A DNA stretch of 33,347 nt from Gammaproteobacteria bacterium (lineage in GTDB: Bacteria; Pseudomonadota; Gammaproteobacteria; JAGOUN01), in NCBI GenBank assembly GCA_018061255.1, contig JAGOUN010000007.1, positions 1 to 33,347 of the forward strand, given 5' to 3'. Position 1 is the stretch's first letter; every line of letters starts with the position of its first letter. The translations under genes were made by a program, and so were the position numbers. The notes beneath the pieces are model-generated. The model was not told the DNA's origin. It saw only the letters and a program-made list of their open reading frames with translations, and made no database searches. This document shows positions 7,918 to 17,346 of this stretch, piece after piece.

Positions 7918-8271
7918 TCAACCGTTTTTCTTAGTTTTTTCTTGAGAGATGACGTATTCCTTCACGTATTTACCACCAATTAAGTGTTCTTGAAGTATTT
8001 TTTCAAGAACACTGGGTGAGCACGAGTGATACCAAATGCCTTCGGGATAAACTACTGCAATCGGACCTTGAGCACACACGCGTAAACAATTCGCTTTAGT
8101 TCTAAGTATTTTTGTTTCAAGCTCTAATTCTTTTATTCTGCGTTTTAAATATTCCCAAGACGCTATGCCGCATTCTTTGCTGCAACATTTTGGCTTGGTT
8201 TGATCACAACATAAAAAAATATGATGCTGCATCCCAGACGTATTTATTGTCGCTATATTATTTTCATGCAT
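7918..8271 (-). CDS. Thioredoxin-like [2Fe-2S] ferredoxin
   Basis: This 117-residue protein resembles the stand-alone thioredoxin-like [2Fe-2S] ferredoxin family, also found as the NuoE C-terminal domain. It has a β-strand HHIFLCCDQ, cysteines at 21/22, 29/30 and 34, and the pair C62-x3-C66 in [18 protein letters not shown], the typical C-terminal half of the cluster site. The expected role is electron transfer; the partner is unknown. The start at 8271 overlaps the upstream thioesterase gene by 19 bases and has a GAGG about ten bases before it; M14 (8232) is an alternative start. The overlap suggests translation coupling with the thioesterase. Confidence 0.82.
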   Translation of the reverse strand: MHENNIATINTSGMQHHIFLCCDQTKPKCCSKECGIASWEYLKRRIKELELETKILRTKANCLRVCAQGPIAVVYPEGIWYHSCSPSVLEKILQEHLIGGKYVKEYVISQEKTKKNG

Positions 8272-8666
8272 GTTGCGGTTGCCTCAGCAATTAAAGTGCC
8301 GTTTTCTAAGCGTGCTTCAGACGCGGTAAAGTAGAGGCGACCTTTTTTCTTGATTGACCATGCAGACAGTAATACTTTTTGATTTACTGGGCAAGGGGCT
8401 TTTAATCGTACATTATATTCTGCAGTCACAACTTTCTCATCCTTTAAGCAATGTAAGTTCACCATAACTTCATCAAGTGCTGTTCCTATGATGCCGCCAT
8501 GTACTACATTATTAAATCCCTGATATTCTTTTGGAAAAAATGCACTAGAAAATAATTTTTCACCTTCGTAATGAAATTGCATTTTTAAATTTAAAGGATT
8601 TTTTTCCCCGCAACAAAAACAATAGCGATCATCAGTGAAAGTAGAGGGTGAAGTGTTGTTTGTCAT
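8253..8666 (-). CDS. PaaI-type hotdog thioesterase
   Basis: This 137-residue protein has a hotdog fold signature: [16 protein letters not shown] (HGG at 56-58, acidic D65) on the central helix and the strand sequence [18 protein letters not shown]. Family members hydrolyse acyl-CoA thioesters in the cytoplasm; the acyl group here is unknown. The N-terminus has a cysteine cluster (C16, C18, C19 in [12 protein letters not shown]) of the type seen in many small PaaI proteins, where it may bind a metal. It lies five bases downstream of gpsA on the same strand and overlaps the ferredoxin gene at its 3' end, so it is probably the distal part of the secB-gpsA transcript. Confidence 0.85.
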   Translation of the reverse strand: MTNNTSPSTFTDDRYCFCCGEKNPLNLKMQFHYEGEKLFSSAFFPKEYQGFNNVVHGGIIGTALDEVMVNLHCLKDEKVVTAEYNVRLKAPCPVNQKVLLSAWSIKKKGRLYFTASEARLENGTLIAEATATCMKII

Positions 8667-8671
8667 GATGC

Positions 8672-9667
8672 TTACTCAGATTTTAGAGAGCGTGAAAATA
8701 AATTTTTTACGGCTTGAGTAGGAGCTAGTCCATGATGTAAGACTTGATAAACTTGCTCGGTAATAGGCATTTCAATTCGCAAACGCTGAATTAGTTTCTG
8801 GATAAGCGCTGATGTATCTATTGATTCTATGATTTGGCCAATTTCATTTTTTACATCTTGTATCGACTTTCCTTGGCCAATGGCAATACCTAAGCGACGA
8901 TTACGTGATTGATTATCAGTGCAAGTTAACACTAAATCACCTAATCCAGATAGGCCCATAATAGTTTTTAATTCTCCGCCTGCGGCTAGGCCGAGATGTT
9001 TCATTTCACGTAAGCCACGCGTGATCAATGCAGCACGTGCATTGGCGCCGAATCCCATGCCATCTGAAATACCTACTGCGACCGCAAGAATGTTTTTAAC
9101 GGCACCACCAATTTGTACGCCAATTAAATCATCACTGGTATATACGCGAAAAACATTTTTAGAAAGTAGATGTGCTAATTCCTTAGCGCATTCTTTATCA
9201 TGACTCGCAATAATGACAGTAGTAGGTAAATGTCGGGCAACTTCTTTAGCAAATGATGGGCCTGATAATAAAGCGTAACGAGTATTTGGTAAAATACTAT
9301 GGGCAAGATCTCCCATGAACTCACCATGTTCCGTTAATCCTTTTGTGGCCGATAACAATATTTGCGAAGGAGTTAATAGAGGTTTTATTTCATATAACAT
9401 TGCCTCAAAAGCCTTGCTAGGTGTTGCTAGTAAAACAATATCAGCTTGAGCAAGAGCCTGCTTGAGGTTGGCATCAACAGTAAGCGCCGGGGGAAATTGT
9501 ATGTCTGGTAGATAACGTAGGTTTTCCTTTTTAGATTGCATTTCAAACGCATGTTGAGCATTGTGCGACCACAATACGGTCGGGTATCCACAGAATGAAA
9601 GATGGACAGCTAGAGCAGACCCCCAAGAGCCTGCGCCTAATACTGTAAATCTAAGTAGCGAGGACAT
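8672..9667 (-). CDS. gpsA: Glycerol-3-phosphate dehydrogenase [NAD(P)+] GpsA
   Basis: GpsA reduces dihydroxyacetone phosphate to sn-glycerol 3-phosphate, the backbone of phospholipids. The 331-residue protein has the Rossmann dinucleotide motif GAGSWG at 11-16, SATKGL near 106-111, LLSGPSFAKEV near 133-143, and the catalytic lysine K191 in GGAVKNILAVAVG. The C-terminal helical domain includes GLSGLGDLVLTC and the N-R-R-L-G segment. Its ATG overlaps the secB stop by one base (TAATG), so translation is likely coupled. Gene order with secB and grxC matches that in enterobacteria. Confidence 0.96.
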   Translation of the reverse strand: MSSLLRFTVLGAGSWGSALAVHLSFCGYPTVLWSHNAQHAFEMQSKKENLRYLPDIQFPPALTVDANLKQALAQADIVLLATPSKAFEAMLYEIKPLLTPSQILLSATKGLTEHGEFMGDLAHSILPNTRYALLSGPSFAKEVARHLPTTVIIASHDKECAKELAHLLSKNVFRVYTSDDLIGVQIGGAVKNILAVAVGISDGMGFGANARAALITRGLREMKHLGLAAGGELKTIMGLSGLGDLVLTCTDNQSRNRRLGIAIGQGKSIQDVKNEIGQIIESIDTSALIQKLIQRLRIEMPITEQVYQVLHHGLAPTQAVKNLFSRSLKSE

Positions 9668-10134
9668 TAGTGTGTAGTTTCACTGGTAGAAACTTGCGCG
9701 GCCTGTTGCGTAGTTTGCTGAGCATACAACGCCTCAAAATTTACTGGCGCCAAATAAAGCTGTGGAAATCCACCGCGGCTGATCAAGTTAGAAATAGTTT
9801 CACGGGCATAAGGAAACAAAATATTGGCACATACCGTGGCTAAGATTTGCTTTCTTTGCTCTTCGATGAAATTTTTAAGGGTAAAAATGCCACCTTGTTT
9901 AGTTTCAGCGACATAAGCGACTTCTTTATTAACATCGTCTTTAGCTGTGACGGTTACTGCCAAAGTTACTTCATAGAAATCACCTTCAAGTACGGTAGAT
10001 TTAGCATCTAACGTAACATCAACAGAGAATTTAACTTCTTGCTTAAAAATGGCCGGTGATTTAGGCGACTCAAAAGATAAATCTTTAGTGTAAATACGAT
10101 TAATCTCAAAAACGGGGGTAGGTGCTTCAGGCAT
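9667..10134 (-). CDS. secB: Protein-export chaperone SecB
   Basis: SecB is a tetrameric cytosolic chaperone that keeps preproteins unfolded and passes them to SecA. The 155-residue protein carries the family pattern: FEINRIYTKDLSFESP near the start, the strand region DVTLDAKSTV, and LFPYARETISNLISRGGFPQLYLAPVNFEALY near the end, the peptide-binding and SecA-contact region. It ends with a Gln/Thr-rich tail. An AAGAGGAG site lies about ten bases before the ATG. It sits between grxC and gpsA as in E. coli; the 106-base gap to grxC could hold its own promoter, though none is obvious. Confidence 0.96.
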   Translation of the reverse strand: MPEAPTPVFEINRIYTKDLSFESPKSPAIFKQEVKFSVDVTLDAKSTVLEGDFYEVTLAVTVTAKDDVNKEVAYVAETKQGGIFTLKNFIEEQRKQILATVCANILFPYARETISNLISRGGFPQLYLAPVNFEALYAQQTTQQAAQVSTSETTH

Positions 10135-10240
10135 GTTGTAGTCACTCCTCTTGTAATAAATGATAACTGGTTAATGATACGAAATTACTTCCTTAGTAAA
10201 GTTAACTATGATTAGTTCTCAAGGTTTTTTTATTTTTCGA

Positions 10241-10486
10241 TTATAACAATGTACTATTTTTTTCAAAATATGCATATAGATCATCGCACCCGCCGCGATG
10301 ATTGCCGTTGATGAAAATTTGCGGTACGGTAGTTCGGCCATTGCTTTTTTCGATCATCTCAGCACGTTTTTCTGGATGCTCATCAATTTTTATTTCTTGA
10401 TAAGACAATTGCTGTTCTTCTAACAGCTGTTTTGCGCGCACACAATAAGGGCAGGTGGTCTTGGTATAAATAATGACTTCAGTCAT
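10241..10486 (-). CDS. grxC: Glutaredoxin 3 (GrxC)
   Basis: This 81-residue cytosolic thiol-disulfide oxidoreductase uses glutathione to reduce disulfides and mixed disulfides. The dithiol site C12-P-Y-C15 is intact, as are the TVPQIFI cis-proline motif and the GGCDDLYAY segment that binds glutathione. Length and sequence fit the GrxC group. It is four bases downstream of the rhodanese gene and upstream of secB on the same strand, repeating the yibN-grxC-secB order of enterobacteria. Confidence 0.95.
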   Translation of the reverse strand: MTEVIIYTKTTCPYCVRAKQLLEEQQLSYQEIKIDEHPEKRAEMIEKSNGRTTVPQIFINGNHRGGCDDLYAYFEKNSTLL

Positions 10487-10490
10487 GAGA

Positions 10491-10940
10491 TTATCCTTTC
10501 GCTATTAATGGTAAATTCTCTTTTTGCCAGTTTTCTATGCCACCACTTAGTGTGAATGCCGACGTGTATCCTTTTGCACGCAGTGCGCTAACTGCTTTAT
10601 TGCTCGTTTGTCCTGCAGCACACACAAATAAGCATGTGGTTTGTGGTGTAATTTTAAGGGCCGCTTTCGGATCATCTGAGGCTGGCTTAAAATCAATTCG
10701 TTTTGAGCCAACAATATGACCACCAGCAAACGCAGTGGCATCTCGCAGATCAAAAACAATGGCAGATTGCTTATTGATTAGCTCAACGGCATTTTGAGGT
10801 TGAACTGCCCACATATTTGCCTTTCGTTCATTTATTTGCGCGAGGATGGTCCAGATGAACGCAGCTACGAATAAGAGGGATAATTCCCAGTGTGCAACAA
10901 AGAAAGCGATGTAATGGTTCATAATTTTCATAAATATCAT
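10491..10940 (-). CDS. yibN: Membrane-anchored rhodanese-like protein (YibN type)
   Basis: The protein has an N-terminal membrane helix (about 11-34) and one rhodanese domain. The active-site loop is C107-A-A-G-Q-T-S, so the sulfur-accepting cysteine is present; the domain also shows VFDLRDATAFAGGHIVGS and LSGGIENW. Rhodaneses move sulfane sulfur, but the substrate of YibN-type proteins is not settled. The start is uncertain: ATGs occur at 10940, 10931 and 10922, none with a clear ribosome site, and a TATAAT at 10957-10952 would leave only about five leader bases for the first. The gene begins the grxC-secB-gpsA cluster. Confidence 0.85.
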   Translation of the reverse strand: MIFMKIMNHYIAFFVAHWELSLLFVAAFIWTILAQINERKANMWAVQPQNAVELINKQSAIVFDLRDATAFAGGHIVGSKRIDFKPASDDPKAALKITPQTTCLFVCAAGQTSNKAVSALRAKGYTSAFTLSGGIENWQKENLPLIAKG

Positions 10941-10951
10941 AGAATTGCGCG

Positions 10952-10957
10952 ATTATA
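10952..10957 (-). promoter_or_regulatory. Candidate -10 box for the yibN-grxC cluster
   Basis: A perfect TATAAT on the minus strand lies just upstream of the rhodanese gene, in the gap divergent with typA. No strong -35 is seen. If used, transcription would start near 10945, arguing for a downstream start codon or near-leaderless translation. Confidence 0.35.
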
Positions 10958-11034
10958 CACGAATAAGTAGGTTGTGCTACTCGCGTAAATTGGATAAGAT
11001 TTGCCCTTACCTTTTTTAATGGCTTTTACTACTT

Positions 11035-13466
<2,432 letters not shown>

Positions 13467-13491
13467 TTGTCTTAATTACAAGGATACTACG

Positions 13492-13833
13492 ATGCTCGCT
13501 CTTCCAGCATGCCCCTCATGTCATTCAGAATATACTTACGAAGATCGTGGTATGTTTATTTGTCCTGAGTGCGCGCACGAATGGAAAGTGGATGCAGAAA
13601 ATGATAGCAGCGATAGCGCCGTAAAAATCACTGATGCGAATGGACAACTTTTATTGGATGGCGACTCAGTTGTGGTTATCAAAGATTTAAAAGTGAAAGG
13701 TTCTTCATCCGTCGTAAAAGTGGGCACTAAAGTAAAAAATATTAGGCTTGTCGATGGCGATCATAATATTGATTGTAAAATTGATGGCATTGGTGCAATG
13801 AAATTAAAATCAGAGTTTGTCAAAAAAGCGTAA
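13492..13833 (+). CDS. yjdM: YjdM/PhnA-type zinc-ribbon protein
   Basis: This small protein of 113 residues has an N-terminal zinc ribbon, C7-x2-C10 and C24-x2-C27 (ACPSC, FICPEC), followed by the PhnA/YjdM β-rich domain with [23 protein letters not shown] and a lysine-rich end. The family was first named for alkylphosphonate genes, but a direct role there is not established. The frame opens at 13450, inside wrbA, but the ATG at 13492 has AAGGA seven bases before it and matches the family start [10 protein letters not shown]. It ends the typA-wrbA-yjdM group. Confidence 0.9.
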   Translation: MLALPACPSCHSEYTYEDRGMFICPECAHEWKVDAENDSSDSAVKITDANGQLLLDGDSVVVIKDLKVKGSSSVVKVGTKVKNIRLVDGDHNIDCKIDGIGAMKLKSEFVKKA

Positions 13834-14126
13834 TGTGATTTTGTCAGAAAACATTGTAACATTCGTGATAGTGCTTGCTGGCGTATAAGCTCGGTCTTCG
13901 TGTATCTCATCATTGATAGCCGCTATTGTATGCGAGAGAGTTTTTAGGTCAAAAAAATGAAACAATGTTAGGTTACGGGGTTTTGAATAGGATGACGAAA
14001 TTAGGCATGTCGATAAGTCATCGTTGCGCCTGAATTTTGAGATTCAAGTGAATGCGTGGAGCTAGGAAACAGAGCCTAAAAAATAACGCGTAATCTTGGT
14101 ACTTACGCGATAAAGTCATAGAGAAG
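13834..14126 (+). other. Gene-free stretch with several plus-strand hairpins
   Basis: There is no credible ORF here. Read on the plus strand, short perfect stems are visible: GATGAC (13991-13996) with GTCATC (14017-14022), TGAAT (14031-14035) with ATTCA (14042-14046), and CGCGTAA (14087-14093) with TTACGCG (14103-14109). They lead into the GC-rich hairpin at 14127-14153 followed by TTTT. It could be a structured small RNA, or the long 3' untranslated end of yjdM. It does not match tmRNA, RNase P RNA or 6S RNA landmarks that I know. Confidence 0.35.
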
Positions 14127-14156
14127 AAGGGGCAGCGTAGCCGGCCGCCCCTTTTC
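14127..14156. terminator. Bidirectional GC-rich terminator hairpin
   Basis: AAGGGGC (14127-14133) pairs with GCCCCTT (14147-14153); an A-C mismatch is followed by a two-base GC/GC inner pair. The plus strand continues TTTTCC and the minus strand TTCTTCT, so it could stop transcripts from both sides: the yjdM side on plus and the candidate Csr-type RNA on minus. The poly-U tract is better on the plus strand. Confidence 0.7.
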
Positions 14157-14415
14157 CGTTGAGTCCTTTCACAGAGAGTCATCCTTGCCGCCTATTGCAT
14201 TTTCTTGTTCCTTAAGAAAACCTGGCATCCTTACCTTCAGCGGACATTCAATCCTTAAAAAAACTGTATCCATACCATATGGCCCAATCCTTAAGCCGTC
14301 GTTCATCCCGAACAAGACTCATTGTGCTGGTTTTTCGATGTAACACAATCTCCTTAAGAGTTATTGTTACGGGATAATCAGCGAGTTTTTCAATATAAGT
14401 ATTATTTATCAATAA
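14127..14415 (-). ncRNA. Candidate CsrB/RsmY-type small RNA (CsrA sponge)
   Basis: On the minus strand, nine ANGGA motifs lie between 14355 and 14155: seven AAGGA (14351-14355, 14288-14292, 14252-14256, 14228-14232, 14209-14213, 14182-14186, 14164-14168), one ATGGA (14269-14273) and one ACGGA (14155-14159). Several sit in hairpin loops: TTTTCTT/AAGAAAA (14220-14200) with loop AAGGAAC; GGT/GCC (14235-14224) with loop AAGGAT; GTA/TAC (14275-14266) with loop TGGA; GGC/GCC (14297-14281); and TTGTTC/GAACGA (14315-14299) with loop GGGAT. CsrB/RsmY/RsmZ RNAs bind the repressor CsrA through such loops. A promoter-like pair lies upstream and a GC-rich hairpin ends it. The 5' end is estimated. Confidence 0.62.
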
Positions 14416-14421
14416 CATAAA

Positions 14422-14450
14422 AAGATATTTGCCTATTTAAGTGATGTAAA
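14422..14450 (-). promoter_or_regulatory. Candidate promoter of the Csr-type small RNA
   Basis: On the minus strand TTTACA (14450-14445, five of six -35 bases) is followed after 17 bases by TATCTT (14427-14422, four of six -10 bases), giving a start near 14415. A second weaker pair, TTGAAA (14393-14388) and TAACAA (14369-14364) with an 18-base spacer, would start the RNA near 14357, just before the first AAGGA. Confidence 0.4.
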
Positions 14451-14472
14451 AAAAGATGCAATCTTACTGCTC

Positions 14473-14490
14473 AATAAGAGATGGCTTACA
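14473..14490 (-). promoter_or_regulatory. GacA/UvrY/LetA-type upstream box candidate
   Basis: Read on the minus strand the sequence is TGTAAG-CCATCT-CTTATT, compared with the GacA upstream activating sequence TGTAAG-N6-CTTACA. The left half is perfect and four of six bases match on the right. It lies upstream of the candidate Csr-type RNA, as expected if a GacA/LetA response regulator controls it. It is nearer to the predicted start than in Pseudomonas. Confidence 0.4.
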
Positions 14491-14540
14491 AAGAATTGGG
14501 AGGTTTGGTAAATGTTTATGTTTTAATACTTTACGATTTT

Positions 14541-14570
14541 AAAAAAAGGGCAGCAAGTAGGCCGCCCTTT
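14541..14570 (-). terminator. Terminator of the glycine-zipper lipoprotein gene
   Basis: On the minus strand AAAGGGC (14570-14564) pairs with GCCCTTT (14551-14545), with one mismatch and an inner GC/GC pair, and is followed by a run of T. It begins 18 bases beyond the lipoprotein stop. This is a textbook intrinsic terminator. Its layout copies that of the hairpin at 14127-14153. Confidence 0.85.
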
Positions 14571-14587
14571 ACGCCATTTAGCTTATA

Positions 14588-15166
14588 TTATGGTAATGTG
14601 CTAATAATATGCGCATGACCACCGTCTATACCTGCTACAAGAACTTTTTGTCCCACTTGTAGGACTTGTTGGCCTTGTCCTTGAACAATATTGATATAAC
14701 GATTGGCGGCAGACTTGCTTCCAATGGTTGTAGTTGAGGTGTTTTTAGTAGTTGTGCTTGATGTGCTTTGCCCATTAGTGGTAATGGTGGTTGTTCCGCT
14801 ATCCTGCTGCGCTAATTTGACCACATATTCTATGCCTTGTTGTGTCGTCAATTTATCTTCAATCGCATTACCTGCCGCACCACCAGCAACAGCTCCTGCA
14901 AGGCCAGTTGCGTAGCGCATATTACCGCCACCTACTGCAGAGCCGGCAAGAGCGCCTAAGCCAGCGCCTGTGAGCGTTCCTATCATATTGCTGTCGCTTT
15001 TAACGGTTACAGCGCGTTTAGAGACAATGACGCCTTCCACTGCAGTTTGGGCTTCATTGGCGTTAGATGCTGATACGACGTCGGGAGAAATATTCGTCGC
15101 ACAAGCGCTCAATCCTAAGCTTAGTGCAACAATAACTGCGCTGGTTAACAATTTTTTTTTCATCAT
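14588..15166 (-). CDS. SlyB-like glycine-zipper outer-membrane lipoprotein
   Basis: The protein is 192 residues with a lipoprotein signal ending LSAC (lipidated C22). The mature part contains a glycine-zipper segment (GTLTGAGLGALAGSAVGGG, then GLAGAVAGGAAGNAIEDKLT) typical of the SlyB/Pcp 17-kDa family of outer-membrane lipoproteins. Family members are about 155 residues. Here a Thr/Ser-rich insert (TTTITTNGQSTSSTTTKN onward, about 30 residues) interrupts the C-terminal β-region before INIVQGQGQQVLQVGQKVLV. Function is probably envelope integrity, by family. A GAGGAA site precedes the double ATG and a strong terminator follows the stop, so it is a single-gene unit. Confidence 0.82.
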   Translation of the reverse strand: MMKKKLLTSAVIVALSLGLSACATNISPDVVSASNANEAQTAVEGVIVSKRAVTVKSDSNMIGTLTGAGLGALAGSAVGGGNMRYATGLAGAVAGGAAGNAIEDKLTTQQGIEYVVKLAQQDSGTTTITTNGQSTSSTTTKNTSTTTIGSKSAANRYINIVQGQGQQVLQVGQKVLVAGIDGGHAHIISTLP

Positions 15167-15321
15167 TTTTTTTCCTCTTTTAAAGTATTATGTGGTTGAT
15201 TATAGTGGGCGGTGAGCAAGATGCAACGCTTGCAGTTATCTTATTAAATAATTCGTAATTCTTTTCACAGTTTTTTTGGATTCAGTTAAATAAATTCGGA
15301 CCATCAGTACTTTAACGCTCT

Positions 15322-15699
15322 TCATAATTGTCTTCCTAATAAAACACCCAGCCATACAGCAAGTAAACACAAAGAAACGCTTAGTATGATATTTAGCGCA
15401 GCTCCCAAGAAATTAGCTGACTCGATCAACGCAAATGTCTCCATGGAAAAGGACGAAAACGTCGTGTAACCACCAAGCAATCCAATCAGTAACAAAGGGC
15501 GCATGGGTACTTCCATGCTACTCAATCTTTCCTGCGCTAGAACAGTCAACAGTCCCATGATAAATGCGCCACTCACATTGACGATCAATGTTCCATAGGG
15601 GAAGCCGCGACCAAGCAATAGATAAGCTAAATTAGCAATCCAGTAGCGAAATAGTCCACCAAAGCCGCATCCAAAGAAAATGAGTAACGTATTTTGCAA
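15322..15699 (-). CDS. crcB: Fluoride exporter CrcB/FluC
   Basis: CrcB forms a dual-topology dimeric channel in the inner membrane that lets fluoride leave the cell. The 125-residue protein has four hydrophobic helices, the first-helix GCGFGGLFRYW motif, GTLIVNVSGAFIMG with the pore Asn, and the signature GGYTTFSSFSMET. The longest frame begins at a TTG at 15726, but the TTG at 15699 is preceded by GGGAGGAG six bases away and fits the family start, so it is chosen. It lies 44 bases downstream of the phosphopantetheinyl transferase on the same strand. No fluoride riboswitch is seen in that gap. Confidence 0.9.
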   Translation of the reverse strand: MQNTLLIFFGCGFGGLFRYWIANLAYLLLGRGFPYGTLIVNVSGAFIMGLLTVLAQERLSSMEVPMRPLLLIGLLGGYTTFSSFSMETFALIESANFLGAALNIILSVSLCLLAVWLGVLLGRQL

Positions 15700-15743
15700 T
15701 GAAATCTCCTCCCTTATCCAGGCCAAAATTGTACTCTTATATA

Positions 15744-16445
15744 CTATGAAATAAAAAGAGGAATTGAATCAAAGTCGCGATAAAAAATCGATGGTTGCGA
15801 ACCGAGAGAGGCAAGTGAAGCCGCATAGCCAACCGGGGCAGAAAGACATATAAGGGATAATTCACGAGGGTGCGTATGTTTCAGAACCGGCATAAAAAAT
15901 AAGTCTTGTTTTACACAGAAGTGATTTAGTCCGGCCGCAATTCCTTCGCCTGTTGCTTTGATAATAGCTTCTTTTGCAGTCCAAAAAACAAAAAAAGCTT
16001 CTTGTTGTTTCTTTTCATCTTCAATTTCCAACAGATATTGGTATTCGTCTGAATGAAAAAAGCGTTTTGCAATGTCTAGATGATTGCTGGTCTTTTTATA
16101 TTTTTCAATATCAACACCTACCTCGGTATCGCGAGAAACGGCAAGAATGGCGTAATCTTGAGTATGCGATAAATTAAAAAATAATTCTTTATTTTTCAAA
16201 AACGGCTTTCCATTTTTTTGGATAGATAAGTCGATTTTTTTTGGCGATAGCTGCAAGTAGCTTGAAAGAATAATACGCTTACAAGCATGATAAAGAACAA
16301 ATGATGATCTATCTTCTGCAAAATGAAAGCGATTGGCGCGTTGCTGCTCTTCTGTAGTAATTGCTTTTTCCCAATGATGGAGTAATGATGATAGCTCAGC
16401 TTTATTAAGAAGCCATATGTCAACGCAGTTGATGGGTGCATTCAT
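15744..16445 (-). CDS. Sfp-type 4'-phosphopantetheinyl transferase
   Basis: This 233-residue enzyme moves phosphopantetheine from coenzyme A to a serine on carrier proteins. The family motifs are present: FNLSHTQDYAILAVS, VGVDIE with the Mg-binding acids, and FWTAKEAIIKATGEGI. The size and the two-lobe layout fit the Sfp/HetI branch rather than the short AcpS type. Which carrier it serves is unknown; no polyketide or peptide synthetase is in the window, so it may serve fatty-acid or unlinked clusters. Its ATG overlaps the birA stop by four bases (ATGA), so the two are translationally coupled. Confidence 0.87.
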   Translation of the reverse strand: MNAPINCVDIWLLNKAELSSLLHHWEKAITTEEQQRANRFHFAEDRSSFVLYHACKRIILSSYLQLSPKKIDLSIQKNGKPFLKNKELFFNLSHTQDYAILAVSRDTEVGVDIEKYKKTSNHLDIAKRFFHSDEYQYLLEIEDEKKQQEAFFVFWTAKEAIIKATGEGIAAGLNHFCVKQDLFFMPVLKHTHPRELSLICLSAPVGYAASLASLGSQPSIFYRDFDSIPLFIS

Positions 16446-17224
16446 TTTTGTAGAAACGCCTCTCCGCTTAAAAATTTTCTAATTTCACTATTCGGTAGCT
16501 CAAGTATTAATTCTCCTTGAGACGACAATCCAACACATTTTCCTGTGGTGATTTTTTTATTATGACTTAATCGTATCACTTTATTTAGCAACGCATTGTA
16601 CTTATTCCATTTTAATACAAAGTTCACCAAGCCTTCCTTCTCAAATAAATGAATTGACGCCAAAAGATGATTGATTAGTTTTGCACAAATTATATTTCTG
16701 TCGTAAGTGGCCCCTGTTAACTGCGCTAATGACGTCCAGTTTTGTGAAATGGCTGCTTCAGCTGCAGATTGCATATTAACATTAAGTCCTATTCCAATAA
16801 CGACACGACGTGTTTGATCAGGCATTTTTTCAGTTTCAATCAAAACTCCTGATAGCTTTAAGTTCTTACATAAAATATCATTCGGCCATTTTATTAATGC
16901 AGGCTCTGGCAAAGAAAAGCTAGTGTTTAATAGGTCGCAGACAGCATATCCAGCAACTAGACTTAATCCTGATAGAAGCATCAGAGGTTGGGAAGAAAAG
17001 TAACATAACGAAAAATAAATATTTTCAGCAAAAGGCGAGTGCCAGACGCGCTGCAATTGCCCGCGCCCTTGAGTTTGTTCTTCTGCAAAGCAAGCTGAAA
17101 ATTTTTGAGAAGGCAACTGTTGGTCGAAAAAATTATTCGTTGAATTGATAGATTTAACAATAGCAATATCAATCAATCTCTCATCAACTAAAGGCAAAAT
17201 AGCTTCTTTATTCAGCAAAATCAA
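16442..17224 (-). CDS. birA: Biotin--[acetyl-CoA-carboxylase] ligase (no repressor domain)
   Basis: BirA activates biotin with ATP and attaches it to the carboxylase carrier protein. The 260-residue protein has GRGQLQRVW at 53-61 (biotinyl-AMP loop), KWPND at 112-116, K123 in LKLSGVLIE, and the C-terminal SH3-like part ending GEAFLQK. The N-terminal winged-helix domain of E. coli BirA (321 aa) is missing, so it is a ligase only and cannot act as the biotin-operon repressor. It starts the birA-transferase-crcB group on the minus strand and is divergent from the EEP-family gene. Confidence 0.9.
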   Translation of the reverse strand: MILLNKEAILPLVDERLIDIAIVKSINSTNNFFDQQLPSQKFSACFAEEQTQGRGQLQRVWHSPFAENIYFSLCYFSSQPLMLLSGLSLVAGYAVCDLLNTSFSLPEPALIKWPNDILCKNLKLSGVLIETEKMPDQTRRVVIGIGLNVNMQSAAEAAISQNWTSLAQLTGATYDRNIICAKLINHLLASIHLFEKEGLVNFVLKWNKYNALLNKVIRLSHNKKITTGKCVGLSSQGELILELPNSEIRKFLSGEAFLQK

Positions 17225-17346
17225 GATTAACGCCCTAAATTCGTTTTTCTAAGTGTTGGTAGTCTACAGAAATTTATTGTAAAATCTATGAATTAGCGCG
17301 TTAAAATTAACTGTTCAGTGACTTAAAGTCAAAGCAGGGAGAATGA

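Noticed and set aside
13860-14156. Possible 6S RNA or tmRNA on the plus strand
   Set aside because: The stretch GCTCGGTC recalls 6S RNA, but the long closing stem and central bubble are not apparent, and tmRNA ends with a T arm that is absent here.
15700-15743. Fluoride riboswitch before crcB
   Set aside because: The 44-base gap is too short and lacks the expected pseudoknot sequence; crcB appears to be translated as part of the birA group.
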